Origin: Azonexus sp.
Lineage (GTDB): Bacteria; Pseudomonadota; Gammaproteobacteria; Burkholderiales; Rhodocyclaceae
Length of the DNA stretch: 64,000 bases
Assembly (NCBI RefSeq): GCF_030824335.1
Contig: NZ_JAVBXX010000006.1
Coordinates: forward strand, 124,001-188,000
Reading direction: 5' to 3'
The notes beneath the pieces are model-generated. The model was not told the DNA's origin. It ran no database searches and saw only the letters and a program-made list of their open reading frames with translations. Within the stretch, counting starts at the first letter, position 1. Every line of letters begins with the position of its first letter. Below are positions 38,399 through 49,771 of this stretch, piece after piece. Made by a program: the position numbers and the translations under genes.

Positions 38399-38422
38399 GC
38401 CGGAAGCTTCCGACAAGGCTTG

Positions 38423-38451
38423 AAGATACCCAGCGGGCTGTGAAAAGTCAA
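38423..38451 (-). promoter_or_regulatory. Sigma70 promoter of the metXW riboswitch operon
   Basis: TTGACT (38451-38446), a 17-base spacer and TATCTT (38428-38423) on the minus strand. The predicted start is near 38416, about 18 bases before the SAM-II stem, so the aptamer is at the very 5' end of the mRNA. Confidence 0.75.
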
Positions 38452-38547
38452 TTCGATGCAGAGAGGAATCCACGGAAGTCGTGGGGGCAACAAATAAGAC
38501 TTTGGTACTATCTTGCGTGGATAACTTTATCGATTGAAAGTTCAGAA

Positions 38548-39147
38548 ATGATTGAGCAGCGACGGCATCAACGCATTCGTTTCGGAGAACCTCCCGTGGT
38601 CCGGATCGGCTACGGGGGGCAGATGGGCGATGGTTTCATCGAGAATCTGTCGATGTCCGGATTGATGTTGCGTTGCGGGATGCAACTCGCTATCGGGCGC
38701 AGCATCGGCTGCGAGTTTTCACTATTCGGTTCGCCCGTGGTTGATATGCCGGTAACCGTGGTCAGTCGGGTGGGGGATCTTTTCGGTGCGCGTTTCCAGC
38801 CGGGATTGATCAGTCAGGTTTTGATCGAAGATGGAATCAAGGCGGCTCTGGCGTCGGGGCAGGGGTCAATTCTTTCGGTCAACGAGCTGGCCGGGCGAAA
38901 AGTAATGCGCATCACTGGTGGTTTGAGCGGCGCTTTGCGCAATGATTTCATGCATGCCTTGACGCGTGTCGGGGTCGATGAAGTCGATGTCGGGGCGGTG
39001 ACTTCGGTGGATCAGGCCGGTTTGGCGCTTTGCTTGGTCGCGACAGGGCGCCATGGTGCGATAATGGGCGCCCAGTCCGATTGCTTCGCCGGTGCCTGGA
39101 AGCAGGCCTTGGCCATGCCCGGGAACCTTGAGTCACCGATCTCTTGA
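38548..39147 (+). CDS. PilZ domain protein with STAS-like C-terminus
   Basis: A 199-residue protein. Residues 1-100 are PilZ: the RxxxR motif is in EQRRHQRIRF and the NxSxxG motif in ENLSMSGLML, so cyclic-di-GMP binding residues are present. Residues 105-199 look like a STAS fold (VDVGAVTSVDQAGLALCLVATG resembles the strand-helix of anti-sigma antagonists), an inference. It could link c-di-GMP to a partner-switch. It starts eleven bases before the TonB receptor gene end-to-start, so the two are likely cotranscribed. Confidence 0.78.
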   Translation: MIEQRRHQRIRFGEPPVVRIGYGGQMGDGFIENLSMSGLMLRCGMQLAIGRSIGCEFSLFGSPVVDMPVTVVSRVGDLFGARFQPGLISQVLIEDGIKAALASGQGSILSVNELAGRKVMRITGGLSGALRNDFMHALTRVGVDEVDVGAVTSVDQAGLALCLVATGRHGAIMGAQSDCFAGAWKQALAMPGNLESPIS

Positions 39148-39158
39148 GTATCTAGCCG

Positions 39159-41204
39159 ATGAAGACATTGTCGCGCCGTGTTTTACCCCTGTTGCTGGTC
39201 AGCGCGTTTTCATCCGCCATGGCAGATGAAGATATTTTCTTTGCCGAGTTGCCGGTTGTCGGGTCGGTCAGTCGTTTGCAGCAACGTCTGGCCGATGCAC
39301 CTGCGTCGGTGAGCGTGATTGATCGCGACATGATTCGTGCCTCCGGTGTTCGTTCGCTGAACGACATTTTCCGACTGGTACCTGGATTTCAGACCTTTGC
39401 GCATAGCGATGCGCCGGCACGAGTGACCTATCACGGCATTACCGACGACAATGATTTTTCGCCGCGTGTTCAGGTGTTGATCGATGGTCGTTCGCTGCAT
39501 TCGCCATTGTTTCGGGGGGGCATGAACTGGGCGCTGGTCCCGGTGGCGCTGGAAGATATCGAACGCATCGAAGTCGTACGTGGTTCGAATTCTGTCTCCT
39601 ACGGTACCAACGCCTTTCTTGGCGTGGTCAATATCATCACCATCGACCCGTCGTTGGTTCGTGGCGTTTCAGTGTCTGCCAGCAATGGCAATCAAGGCGT
39701 GCGTGACTACACCGTGCGGGGCGGTGGTGCTTTCGGTGATGCGGGAAATTTCCGTCTGACTTATCAGGAAGCCAGCGACGATGGTCTTGATAACAGTTAT
39801 AACTGGCGTGATAAATACCGTAACCGCCGACTTGATGCCCGTTTCGATTATCAGGTGAATTCCAGCGATGCGCTGGAATTGAATTTCGGGAAAGTCGACG
39901 GGCGTTTTGCCCGGGGTCGCCTTGATCTTGAAGCAACACCAGTCGTGGGTGAGGCGGGAGATCCTTTGCGCAACCTGGAAGAGTCGTCGACCTGGATGCA
40001 AATGCGCTGGCTGCGTACCCTGTCTGCCGATGCGGATTTTTCCCTGCGCTATACGTTTAGTGAAGACAAAGGTAACGAGAGTTTCATCGATCCGGATTAT
40101 CCCCCAGGGTTCGAGGAAATAAATTTGTCCGGCGACTGGGGGCAGCGCCATGAGTTGGAGGCGGTCCATCATTTTTCTCCGGCGGGAAATACCCGGGTTG
40201 TCTGGGGGGCCAGCTGGCGGCGCGATGCCATGTCCTCGAATACCTTGTTGCGCGGCTTGGGCACGGTCAAGCGCGATGTCTGGCGTTCCTTTGCCAATGG
40301 CGAATGGAAACCGACGACCTGGTTGACGGCCAATCTTGGCGTGTCCAACGAATACGACACGCTGGCGGGTAACCAGATATCGCCGAGAACCAGCCTGGCT
40401 TTTCACCTGACACCGGAAAACACGGTACGGCTCGGCTATTCGCAGGCCTGGCGTTCTTCGAGCATCCTGGCTTATCGCGCAAACTATCGGCAAGGTCCGA
40501 CGATTACTCGCAATGACCAGATCGGTAATCCGCAACTGCCGGCAGAGCGTCTGGATAGCTGGGAGCTGGCCTATCTGGGAGACTGGCGTGCCTTGCGGAT
40601 GAGCCTTGATGTGCGGCATTTTCGCGAAAAACTGACGGATCGCGTGATGCTGATTCGCCCAGGCCCGTCATCCAATCCAGTAACCCCTCGCTCCGAGCAG
40701 TCGATTCAGGACATCGATATCCAAGGGTACGAGTTCCAGTGGAAATGGTCACCGTTCGAAACAACCCGGATACTGTTGAACCACGCAAGCATCAAGATCG
40801 ATAGCCGGTTTTCCGACCATGGGGAAACAATCGCAGCGGTTGAGGGCAGCAATCTCTGGTTCACTTCGGATGTGGAGAAATATGTCAATCTGGCCGAGAA
40901 TTCGGCACCGCATCATTCGTCGTCGGTGATGTTCATGCAGAAGCTGCCTTATGGCTTCGATTTCTCGCTCTCCCGCTACTGGGTGGATGCGATGAAGTGG
41001 ACGCGCAATACCAATGTCGGCAAGTACAAGCGGACTGATGCGCGCTTGGCCTATCCATTTTCGTTAGCCGGGCAGCGCGGTGAAGTGGCCTATACCGTGC
41101 AGTCGCTGAACGGTGCACACAATGAACAAAGAGGGGCGGGAAGCGAACCTACCCAACGCACTGTTGATCGTCGACATTGGCTCACCTTGCGCCTGGATTT
41201 GTGA
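39159..41204 (+). CDS. TonB-dependent outer-membrane receptor
   Basis: A 681-residue receptor with a signal peptide (cleavage after SSAMA), a plug domain (about 40-165; SVSVIDRDMIRASGVRSLNDIFRLVPGFQ and IERIEVVRGSNSVSYGTNAFLGVVNIIT) and a 22-strand-type barrel to the end. The plug is typical of siderophore/vitamin receptors, but the ligand is not evident. It has no B12 riboswitch or visible Fur box immediately upstream, so BtuB identity is not supported. It is convergent with the c-di-GMP protein gene, 14 bases apart. Confidence 0.88.
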   Translation: MKTLSRRVLPLLLVSAFSSAMADEDIFFAELPVVGSVSRLQQRLADAPASVSVIDRDMIRASGVRSLNDIFRLVPGFQTFAHSDAPARVTYHGITDDNDFSPRVQVLIDGRSLHSPLFRGGMNWALVPVALEDIERIEVVRGSNSVSYGTNAFLGVVNIITIDPSLVRGVSVSASNGNQGVRDYTVRGGGAFGDAGNFRLTYQEASDDGLDNSYNWRDKYRNRRLDARFDYQVNSSDALELNFGKVDGRFARGRLDLEATPVVGEAGDPLRNLEESSTWMQMRWLRTLSADADFSLRYTFSEDKGNESFIDPDYPPGFEEINLSGDWGQRHELEAVHHFSPAGNTRVVWGASWRRDAMSSNTLLRGLGTVKRDVWRSFANGEWKPTTWLTANLGVSNEYDTLAGNQISPRTSLAFHLTPENTVRLGYSQAWRSSSILAYRANYRQGPTITRNDQIGNPQLPAERLDSWELAYLGDWRALRMSLDVRHFREKLTDRVMLIRPGPSSNPVTPRSEQSIQDIDIQGYEFQWKWSPFETTRILLNHASIKIDSRFSDHGETIAAVEGSNLWFTSDVEKYVNLAENSAPHHSSSVMFMQKLPYGFDFSLSRYWVDAMKWTRNTNVGKYKRTDARLAYPFSLAGQRGEVAYTVQSLNGAHNEQRGAGSEPTQRTVDRRHWLTLRLDL

Positions 41205-41218
41205 GCGGTATTGCCGAA

Positions 41219-43312
41219 CTAACGGGTACGTCCCCGCATGACGGCACCTTCAAACCAGGCGTCGAAGGGTTCGCGTGGCGCTACCGCCTTGCCGTGCGCG
41301 TAGGCTACGCCGAGTCTGCGTAATTGATCGAGTAGCAAGGTGTCGTCGGCCTCTTGGGCAATCGAATAAATCCGCTGCTCGGCAGCGATTTCCAGGATTG
41401 CACGCAATAGCGCGGTCGACGAGACGCCATCGCCAATACCGCGTGTCAGGCTGCTGCTCAGCCTGACATGGCTGGGGCCAATGGTGCGCAGTAACGAGAA
41501 GGACGAAATCCCCCCGCCGAACTCGGTAAGTACGATCTGGCAACCCAATTCGCGCATGCGCCGGGAAAACTCGATGATCTGGCTGGTGTGATGCGTGCTG
41601 ATCTCCTCCGAGAACATCAGGTACAGACCGTCCCCGGCAATGCCGTGCTTGCCCAGTTGGCTAGCGATGAAATCACCGGTTTTTGGGCTGGAAATGGCAT
41701 TACGCGACAGCGGTAGCAGGCAGCGCATTGGCCGCTGATGTTCGGCTGTGCGAGCGAGTGCGTTGATCGCTGTTTCCAGAAAGTGGTGATCGAAGGTGCT
41801 GGCCATGTCATAGCGTTCGGCGGCGTCGATCAAGGCGTTCAGCGCGATGGGTGGCTGGCCCGGTTCATTCAGGCGGGCAGTGAGTTCGGCAATCGGACTG
41901 CCAGGCAACTCGGCTTGCAGCGCCCGGATCGGAATCGCTTCGACAATCAGACGCCCCTCGGCAAGTGCACTGCTCAGGCGGCTGGCCCAGTTGCCGTGAT
42001 CTTTGCGTCGCTCGGTGTACGGTTGCGTCGTTGGCTCGCACACTTGATTGCGTCCCTGCTCCTTGGCCTGCAGACAGGCGGCATCGCTGCGCGAGAGGAT
42101 CTCCTGGGTATCGCGCACCTCGCGGGTAACAGGGGCAATCCCGATGCTGGCACCAATGGCAAAAATCTTGTCCTGCCAGACGAAGCGGTATTCCGCAGCC
42201 AATGCGCACAGCTCGTCAGCAATCTGGCGTGCCTTGGCTGGCTGGCAGTTGGCCAGCAGTATCCCGAACTCGTCACCGCCGAGGCGTCCCAGCGTATCCT
42301 CCTCGCGCAGCCGTCCCTGAAACAGTAGTGAAATCTGGCGCAGCAATTCGTCGCCAGCCAGGTGGCCGCAAGCATCGTTGACCGTCTTGAAGCGATCCAG
42401 GTCGATGTACAGCACGCTGAATTCAGCCCCCCCGGCATGTACGCCTGCCAGCGCTTTGTCCAGGCGTAATTCGAACTCGCGTCGATTGGCCAGGCCGGTG
42501 AGCGCATCATGTCTGGCTTGAAAGAGAAGTTGTGCGGTAGCTTCTTCGATACGGGTCTGCATTGAGCGATGGGCTTCCTCAATGTGTGCCGCCATATCGT
42601 TGAAACCCTCTTCCAGTACGCGCAATTCTCCGGTCGACAGGGTCGGGACGCGAGTATCGAAATGGCCGGTCGACATGCTGCGCACGGCGCGGGCCAGTCG
42701 TTGCAGCGGCTGGGCCAGGCGGTCGGCCATGAAGATCGCGAAGGCGGCCATCAGGCCAAGCCCCAGCAGGACAATAACCAGACTGCGCTGGAGCAATTCG
42801 CGCTGACGTGCAGCCAATTCTTCCTTGTCCAGTTCGACAAAGACATGCCCGATGGTTTCCTGTGGCGTGTCCTCCGGGCCAACAAAGTCGAACAGCGGGT
42901 CCTTGTCGTTCTGGGTACGGATCACCGGTGCCCCGAAAGCTATCCAGGATTTGCTCTCAGCCACTTGTTGCGGAGCTGTCAGTTGTTGCCGAATGATGTC
43001 GGCGGGCAAGGATATCCGGCCGCTGACGGCCAGTGTGCGTCCACGCTGATTGACGATGATGGCAGCCTTGACGCCGGGCTCCTGGATGGCCGCCTGAACC
43101 AGGCCGTAAATGCTGTCCATTTGGCCGGAGATGATGCCGTATTCGCTGATCGGTGCCAGATAGCGTACGGTGGACAAGCCTTTGGCCCGCAGTTCGGTTT
43201 CCAGCGCGCTGATCCCGTTCATCGAGTAATACAGCACCAGCACTGCGGTGATCAGTACGCCGGGCAGGAGGGTGAGTAGTAGCAGACGCTGGCGCAGTGT
43301 TGCGTTGTTCAT
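41219..43312 (-). CDS. Membrane HAMP-GGDEF protein with degenerate EAL domain
   Basis: A 697-residue sensor: membrane helix 1 (about 10-30), periplasmic domain (31-172), helix 2 (173-195), HAMP (196-250), GGDEF (about 265-425) and EAL-like domain (435-690). The GGDEF motif in LGRLGGDEFG and the inhibitory RxxD (REED, five residues upstream) are intact, so cyclase activity is likely. The EAL domain has lost key residues: EAL became ELT in IAELTARL and the catalytic DDFG became TEFG. It probably binds or regulates rather than hydrolyses c-di-GMP. It overlaps the upstream binding-protein gene by four bases. Confidence 0.9.
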   Translation of the reverse strand: MNNATLRQRLLLLTLLPGVLITAVLVLYYSMNGISALETELRAKGLSTVRYLAPISEYGIISGQMDSIYGLVQAAIQEPGVKAAIIVNQRGRTLAVSGRISLPADIIRQQLTAPQQVAESKSWIAFGAPVIRTQNDKDPLFDFVGPEDTPQETIGHVFVELDKEELAARQRELLQRSLVIVLLGLGLMAAFAIFMADRLAQPLQRLARAVRSMSTGHFDTRVPTLSTGELRVLEEGFNDMAAHIEEAHRSMQTRIEEATAQLLFQARHDALTGLANRREFELRLDKALAGVHAGGAEFSVLYIDLDRFKTVNDACGHLAGDELLRQISLLFQGRLREEDTLGRLGGDEFGILLANCQPAKARQIADELCALAAEYRFVWQDKIFAIGASIGIAPVTREVRDTQEILSRSDAACLQAKEQGRNQVCEPTTQPYTERRKDHGNWASRLSSALAEGRLIVEAIPIRALQAELPGSPIAELTARLNEPGQPPIALNALIDAAERYDMASTFDHHFLETAINALARTAEHQRPMRCLLPLSRNAISSPKTGDFIASQLGKHGIAGDGLYLMFSEEISTHHTSQIIEFSRRMRELGCQIVLTEFGGGISSFSLLRTIGPSHVRLSSSLTRGIGDGVSSTALLRAILEIAAEQRIYSIAQEADDTLLLDQLRRLGVAYAHGKAVAPREPFDAWFEGAVMRGRTR

Positions 43313-44208
43313 TGTTCGGGTCCGCCGGCTAGTAGTTTCTGGAACAACTCGGCCTCTTCGGGAAGGCGCAAGCCAAAGGTGTTGGCAACGCTATGGTTGA
43401 TGCTGAGTGAAAACTCCGCTGGCCCGGTCGGGGGCGGCAGACGGTTACCTCGTGCGACGATCATTTCTCCTGTCTGGCGCCCGATCTGTGCGGGGCTGGA
43501 ATACAGGGCGGCCAGTGCGCCAGCTTTGACCAAGGCTGCGGAAAAAGCAATGACCGGTCGGCGGAAGCGATAAGCCGTGATGAGCAGTGGTTTGACGCTG
43601 TTGCGTGAATAAATCAGCGGGTCCGGCAGGGCCAGTAATGCATCGATACGGGGTAACAGGGATTCAAGCTTGGGCAGGACCTGTTCATCGTTGTCGGCAG
43701 ATTCCGTGATGATATGCAGGCGCTGGGTAGTAAAAACCGAACGAAAGCTATTGGCTTGACTCATCGACTGATCGCCGGCCAGTACGCCAATGCGCTGGCT
43801 GGCTGGCAGCAATAGACGGATCAGTCGGGCTTGCCGGTTGGCTGGCTGATCAAGGTAGATGGCAGAGATGCTGGGCGAGGACGGTTTTTGCGCCAGGATG
43901 CTGTAGTAGGCGTTGGCGGGTAACAGCGTGGCCAGCAGGGGAGATTTTCCCGTGTTGCCAAGCGTTCGACGAAAGGTGTCGCTTCCCGCCGTGATGACGA
44001 GATCTACCGGTTCCTGATCAAGCGGCCTGAGGGTTTCGTCGGTATAGCGGATACGCCATTTGCTACCGCGCAGACTTTGCCGCAGGGTGTTGGCAAATTC
44101 CTTGTAGGGGGCACTGTCGTCACCAATGACGAGCGCAATTTCCTCTGCCCGGACGGTCTGGGAGAGGCTACAAAGAATGAAAAAAATGATCAGGGCAAGC
44201 CGCAGCAT
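43309..44208 (-). CDS. ABC-type substrate-binding protein (PF04392-like), periplasmic
   Basis: A 299-residue protein with a signal peptide (MLRLALIIFFILCSLSQTVRA) and a two-lobe binding fold as in the ABC_sub_bind family: PVDLVITAGSDTFRRTLGNTGKSPLLATLLP and PSISAIYLDQPANRQARLIRLLLPASQRIGVLAG. No permease or ATPase gene is next to it. It is translationally coupled to the GGDEF sensor, so it likely provides the periplasmic ligand input for that protein rather than transport; this is inference. Confidence 0.78.
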   Translation of the reverse strand: MLRLALIIFFILCSLSQTVRAEEIALVIGDDSAPYKEFANTLRQSLRGSKWRIRYTDETLRPLDQEPVDLVITAGSDTFRRTLGNTGKSPLLATLLPANAYYSILAQKPSSPSISAIYLDQPANRQARLIRLLLPASQRIGVLAGDQSMSQANSFRSVFTTQRLHIITESADNDEQVLPKLESLLPRIDALLALPDPLIYSRNSVKPLLITAYRFRRPVIAFSAALVKAGALAALYSSPAQIGRQTGEMIVARGNRLPPPTGPAEFSLSINHSVANTFGLRLPEEAELFQKLLAGGPEQ

Positions 44209-44278
44209 TTGCGCACTATAGGGGCTTGTGACATGCCAAGGCAATAAGTGTTTGCCGCAGCGTCGGCGCAGGTATGCG

Positions 44279-45085
44279 TCACTGCGCCAGGATGTCGAGC
44301 AGCAGTGGCAGCCCTTCACTGATGGCGACCGGGCCGGGCGTCAATATGATGGCGGACTTGATTTCGTGCATCCGGCCCTGGTTGACCGCAGGAATGCTCT
44401 CCCAGCCGGGCCGGGCGGCGACCCGCTCGGGGCGGAAGTGCTTGCCGCACCAGGAGCCGATGATGATGTCCGGCGCGGCGGCAATGACTTCTTCGGGCGT
44501 TGGTCGGCGATCCTTGGCCAGCGGCGAGCGGGCGCGCTCGGCGAAGATATCCTCGCCACCGGCGATTTCGATCAGCTCGGAGGCCCAGCGCAGGCCGCTG
44601 ATCAATGGATCGTCCCATTCCTCGAAATAGACGCGCGGCCGGCGGCCGCTGCGGGCGATGCGTTCGGCAGCGATTTGCCGGGCCTGTTCGATCTGCGCTT
44701 CCAGCGTGGCGACCAGCGCCAGTGCCTTGGCCTCGGCACCGACCAGTCGGCCGAGCGTTTCGATCATCGCCAGGATGTCTTCGACGCTGCGCATGTTGAA
44801 GGCGTAGACCGGGATGCCGGCCTTGATCAGGTCGCGGGCGATGTCGGCCTGCAGATCGGAGAAAGTGAGGACCAGATCGGGGTTGACCGCAAGAATCTTG
44901 TCGATGTCGCCCGTCGTGAAGGCAAAGACCTTGGGCTTTTCCTTGCGCGCTTCCGGCGGCCGGACGGTATAGCCGGAAATGCCGACAATCCGCGCCTGTT
45001 CGCCCAAGGCATAAAGCACTTCGACGGTTTCGGTGGTCAGGCAGACGATGCGCTGGGGCAGGCGAGAAGAAAGCGGCAAAGACAT
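44279..45085 (-). CDS. BtuF-like cobalamin-binding protein without signal peptide
   Basis: A 268-residue BtuF/FhuD-fold protein: RIVCLTTETVEVLYALGEQARIVGISGYTVRPPEARKEKPKV is the class III binding-protein start, and VNPDLVLTFSDLQADIARDLIKAGIPVYAFN follows. It has no signal peptide from either ATG ending at 45085 or nearby, unlike the paralogue just upstream. It may act in the cytoplasm as a cobinamide/cobalamin carrier, or have its start misread. It lies five bases after btuF in the bluB operon. Confidence 0.82.
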   Translation of the reverse strand: MSLPLSSRLPQRIVCLTTETVEVLYALGEQARIVGISGYTVRPPEARKEKPKVFAFTTGDIDKILAVNPDLVLTFSDLQADIARDLIKAGIPVYAFNMRSVEDILAMIETLGRLVGAEAKALALVATLEAQIEQARQIAAERIARSGRRPRVYFEEWDDPLISGLRWASELIEIAGGEDIFAERARSPLAKDRRPTPEEVIAAAPDIIIGSWCGKHFRPERVAARPGWESIPAVNQGRMHEIKSAIILTPGPVAISEGLPLLLDILAQ

Positions 45086-45090
45086 GGCGT

Positions 45091-46023
45091 TCACTTTTTC
45101 GGACGACGGCTGCGTGCGACATCGAGATGGGCGCAGAGTTTCTCGGCCCCGTCGAGAATGCGCGGCGTGTGGCGCTGCATGATGTCCGGGTTGATGTGGA
45201 AAAGGTTGTTGCGCTTTACTGCGGTCATGCGCGTCCATTTGTCCCAGTCGTGCAGCCATTCCGGCTTGGCGTCGCCCATGCCGGTGGCGATGATGGCTTC
45301 CGGATCGGTTTCGATGACGGATTCGATGCTGATCCGTGGCGCCATCTGCGGCAGGTGGCCGAAGACGTTTTCGCCGCCGCACAAGAGGATCGCATCGCTG
45401 ATGATTTGCGGGCCGCCGACCGTCATCAGCGGCGCTTTCCAGATCTGGTAGAAGGTGCGGACTTTCGGCTTGTCGGCATTGGCCTGGCGCAGTCCGGCCA
45501 GACGCTGGCGAAAGTTTGCCGCCGCCGCATTGGCGACGTTTTCCGTGCCGGCCAGTTGGCCGAGGCGTTCAAGCTGGCCGGCCACGTCTTCCATGCGGTT
45601 GGGTTGCGAGATATAGACCGTCAGACCGAGCGCCCGCAGCTTGTCGGCCTGCGTCATGTTGTTGCCGCTTTCCCAGACCAGCACCAAGTCGGGTTTCAGG
45701 GCGATCACGGCTTCCAGATCAACGCGCGAATAACCGCCGACACGCGGCACTTTTTTCGCCGCCGGCGGGTAATCGCTGTAATCGACCGTGCCGACCAGCT
45801 TGTCGCCAGCGCCGGCGGCATAGAGGCTTTCCGCGATATGCGGGGCGAGCGCGATGATGCGTTTGGCCGGCCCGGCCAGCCGGACTTCGCGCCCGGTATC
45901 GTCCTTGAACACGCGTTCGTTGGCCTGCGCAGGCGTTGTGGGCGAAAGCAGCAGAAATACTGCGGTCAACGCGCTGAACGGGCGAAAAAGCCGGAGTTTG
46001 CTCAAAATGTTCGTCGGTTTCAT
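45091..46023 (-). CDS. btuF: Periplasmic cobalamin-binding protein
   Basis: A 310-residue class III solute-binding protein with a signal peptide (cleavage near TPAQANE). DDTGREVRLAGPAKRIIALAPHIAESLYAAGAGDKLVGTVDYSDYPPAAKKVPRVGGYSRVDLEAVIALKPDLVLVWESG spans its N-lobe (residues about 40-120) with the BtuF pattern. It should deliver corrinoid to a BtuCD importer, which is not in the window. Membership in the B12-riboswitch operon supports corrinoid rather than haem or siderophore. Confidence 0.88.
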   Translation of the reverse strand: MKPTNILSKLRLFRPFSALTAVFLLLSPTTPAQANERVFKDDTGREVRLAGPAKRIIALAPHIAESLYAAGAGDKLVGTVDYSDYPPAAKKVPRVGGYSRVDLEAVIALKPDLVLVWESGNNMTQADKLRALGLTVYISQPNRMEDVAGQLERLGQLAGTENVANAAAANFRQRLAGLRQANADKPKVRTFYQIWKAPLMTVGGPQIISDAILLCGGENVFGHLPQMAPRISIESVIETDPEAIIATGMGDAKPEWLHDWDKWTRMTAVKRNNLFHINPDIMQRHTPRILDGAEKLCAHLDVARSRRPKK

Positions 46024-47004
46024 GCGGGATTCCAGTCGGCGAGGGCGTTTTCCAAGGCGAGCCAGCCGGCTTCGTCGCCGGGCAGGCCGAGGCGCAGCAA
46101 AGGCTGGTCGGCAAAATGCCGGGTCAGGATGGCGCGGCGGGCTAGATGCTCATGCAGTTCGCTGGCCTGTGGCGTTTTCAGCGTGGCGAACAGGGCGGTC
46201 GAACGGACTTCGCCCAACTTTTCCAGCAGCGCATGCAGACGTTGTCCTTCGGCCAGCAGGCGGGGCCGCATGGCGTTTTGCCAGGCGCGATCGGCCAGGG
46301 CCAGGCGGGCCACTTCGCGCGCCGGGCCGGACAGCGTCCACGGGCCGATGCCCTCGGCCATCTTGTGGCGCAGTTCCTCGCCGGCAAACAGGAAGCCGAC
46401 ACGCACACCAGCCAGCCCGAAAAACTTGCCGAGCGAGCGGAAGACAATCAGGTTCGGCGCATCGGCCGTGCCGGCCAGCGCGGTGACGCTGTGTTCCGGT
46501 GTCGCGTCGATGAAAGCCTCGTCGATGATCAGCCAGCCGCCGCGTTTTCTGAGTTGCGCCGCCGCATCGACCAGCGCCTCGCGGCTGTGCTGGTGCCCGC
46601 TCGGATTATTCGGGTTGCACAGCAGCACATACGGCGTGGCGACGCCCAGCGCGCGGCTCAGGGGCGCGTTGTGCAGCAGACGCAGCTTGTGCCCGGCACG
46701 TTGCCAGGCTTGCAGATGTTCGCTGTAGATCGGCGTGATGCAGGCGACGGCGGCGCGCGGCAACAAGGCCGGCAGCCACTGGATGGCGGCCTGCGATCCG
46801 GCGACCGGCAGCAGGTTGGGGTTGCCGTAGTAATCGGCGGCAGCCGCTTCCAGCCCGTCGTGCTCTTCTGGCAGGCGTTGCCAGACGGCTGGCGGCAATG
46901 GCGGCACCGGCCAGCCATGCGGATTGACGCCGGTCGACAGGTCGAGCCAGTCGCTCAGCGGGATGTTGTAACGGGCTGCGGCTTCGCGCAGGCGGCCACC
47001 GTGG

Positions 47005-47012
<8 letters not shown>
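46020..47012 (-). CDS. cobD: L-threonine-O-3-phosphate decarboxylase
   Basis: A 330-residue fold type I PLP enzyme with LSTGVNPHGWP near the start, LCNPNNPSG, IIDEAFIDATPE and the PLP lysine in FRSLGKFFGLAGVRVGF. It makes (R)-1-amino-2-propanol O-2-phosphate, the linker of the B12 nucleotide loop (called CobD in Salmonella, CobC in Pseudomonas). Overlaps btuF by four bases and cbiB by eight. Confidence 0.9.
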
Positions 47013-48977
<1,965 letters not shown>

Positions 48978-49013
48978 CTAAGCGAGGCAAGACTGTGAAG
49001 CAAGAGCGGCTGG

Positions 49014-49370
49014 CTATTCCGAAACCTGCTGCGTCGACCGGATGGCTTGGATCGTGGCATGGAAATCCGGGAGAACCTGCTGGATGGTGTTCCAGACCAT
49101 TTTGAGGTTTACGCCGTTGTATTCATGCACCAATCGATTGCGCATCCCGGAAATGTTGATCCACGGCACCTCGGGATATCTTGCAGTAAGGTCCTTGCTG
49201 AGTTTGCCTACAGCTTCCCCAATGATCGCAATATTTCGCAGCACGGCGTCCTGGGCCATGTCATTGGCCACGAAGTCAGCCAAGTCCATGCCGTTGACGT
49301 AGCGGTTAATTTTGCCGATGGCCAGCAAAATATCGTCCAGATAGCCAGCATCGCGCTGCACTGCCTTCAC
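49014..49370 (-). CDS. hepT: HepT-like HEPN toxin (DUF86)
   Basis: A 118-residue HEPN ribonuclease-family toxin. The active RX4HXY motif is intact in RNRLVHEY. It forms a toxin-antitoxin pair with the nucleotidyltransferase immediately upstream, which inactivates HepT by AMPylation of its tyrosine (known for MntA/HepT). It overlaps that gene by four bases. The pair sits between the bluB riboswitch and cobQ, an accessory insertion in the B12 region. Confidence 0.88.
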   Translation of the reverse strand: MKAVQRDAGYLDDILLAIGKINRYVNGMDLADFVANDMAQDAVLRNIAIIGEAVGKLSKDLTARYPEVPWINISGMRNRLVHEYNGVNLKMVWNTIQQVLPDFHATIQAIRSTQQVSE

Positions 49371-49657
49371 AGCTTTTTCGCCTCAGCCAAAACCTGTTGC
49401 CGGAATCTCACTGGCAAGTCATCCGGCGTCAGGACATCGACCGGCCAACCGAGCTTGCTTTCCAATGCTCGCTGGAGTGCCACCATGTCGAGCAAGGTTG
49501 CGTTATCCGGTGCATCGACGAGAAGGTCGATATCGCTGGCGTCTCTATCTTCGCCATGAACGATGGAGCCAAAGACCCGGACATTGCGCATCCCCATGCT
49601 TGCAGCAATTGAAAGCACGGAGTCTCTGTGGGTAAGCAATGTTTCCGCTGGTCTCAC
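49367..49657 (-). CDS. mntA: MntA-type minimal nucleotidyltransferase antitoxin
   Basis: A 96-residue nucleotidyltransferase with the GSx10DxD motif in VFGSIVHGEDRDASDIDLLVD, so the catalytic acids are present. It AMPylates and neutralizes HepT in studied pairs. Order, overlap and sizes are those of MntA/HepT modules. No autoregulatory operator was recognised in the 113-base gap toward cobQ. Confidence 0.88.
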   Translation of the reverse strand: MRPAETLLTHRDSVLSIAASMGMRNVRVFGSIVHGEDRDASDIDLLVDAPDNATLLDMVALQRALESKLGWPVDVLTPDDLPVRFRQQVLAEAKKL

Positions 49658-49771
49658 GTTAGATCTCCAAATCGGGGTAAGTAGGCCAATGATCGTACTG
49701 CAATTGTAGGTCCTACTTTGGCACGATCAAACATCGGTGATAATCGCCCGTTTTCTCCCGCTGAATTCACC

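Noticed and set aside
39159..41204. TonB receptor as the B12 receptor BtuB
   Set aside because: No cobalamin riboswitch upstream and it is not in the B12 operons; ligand left open.
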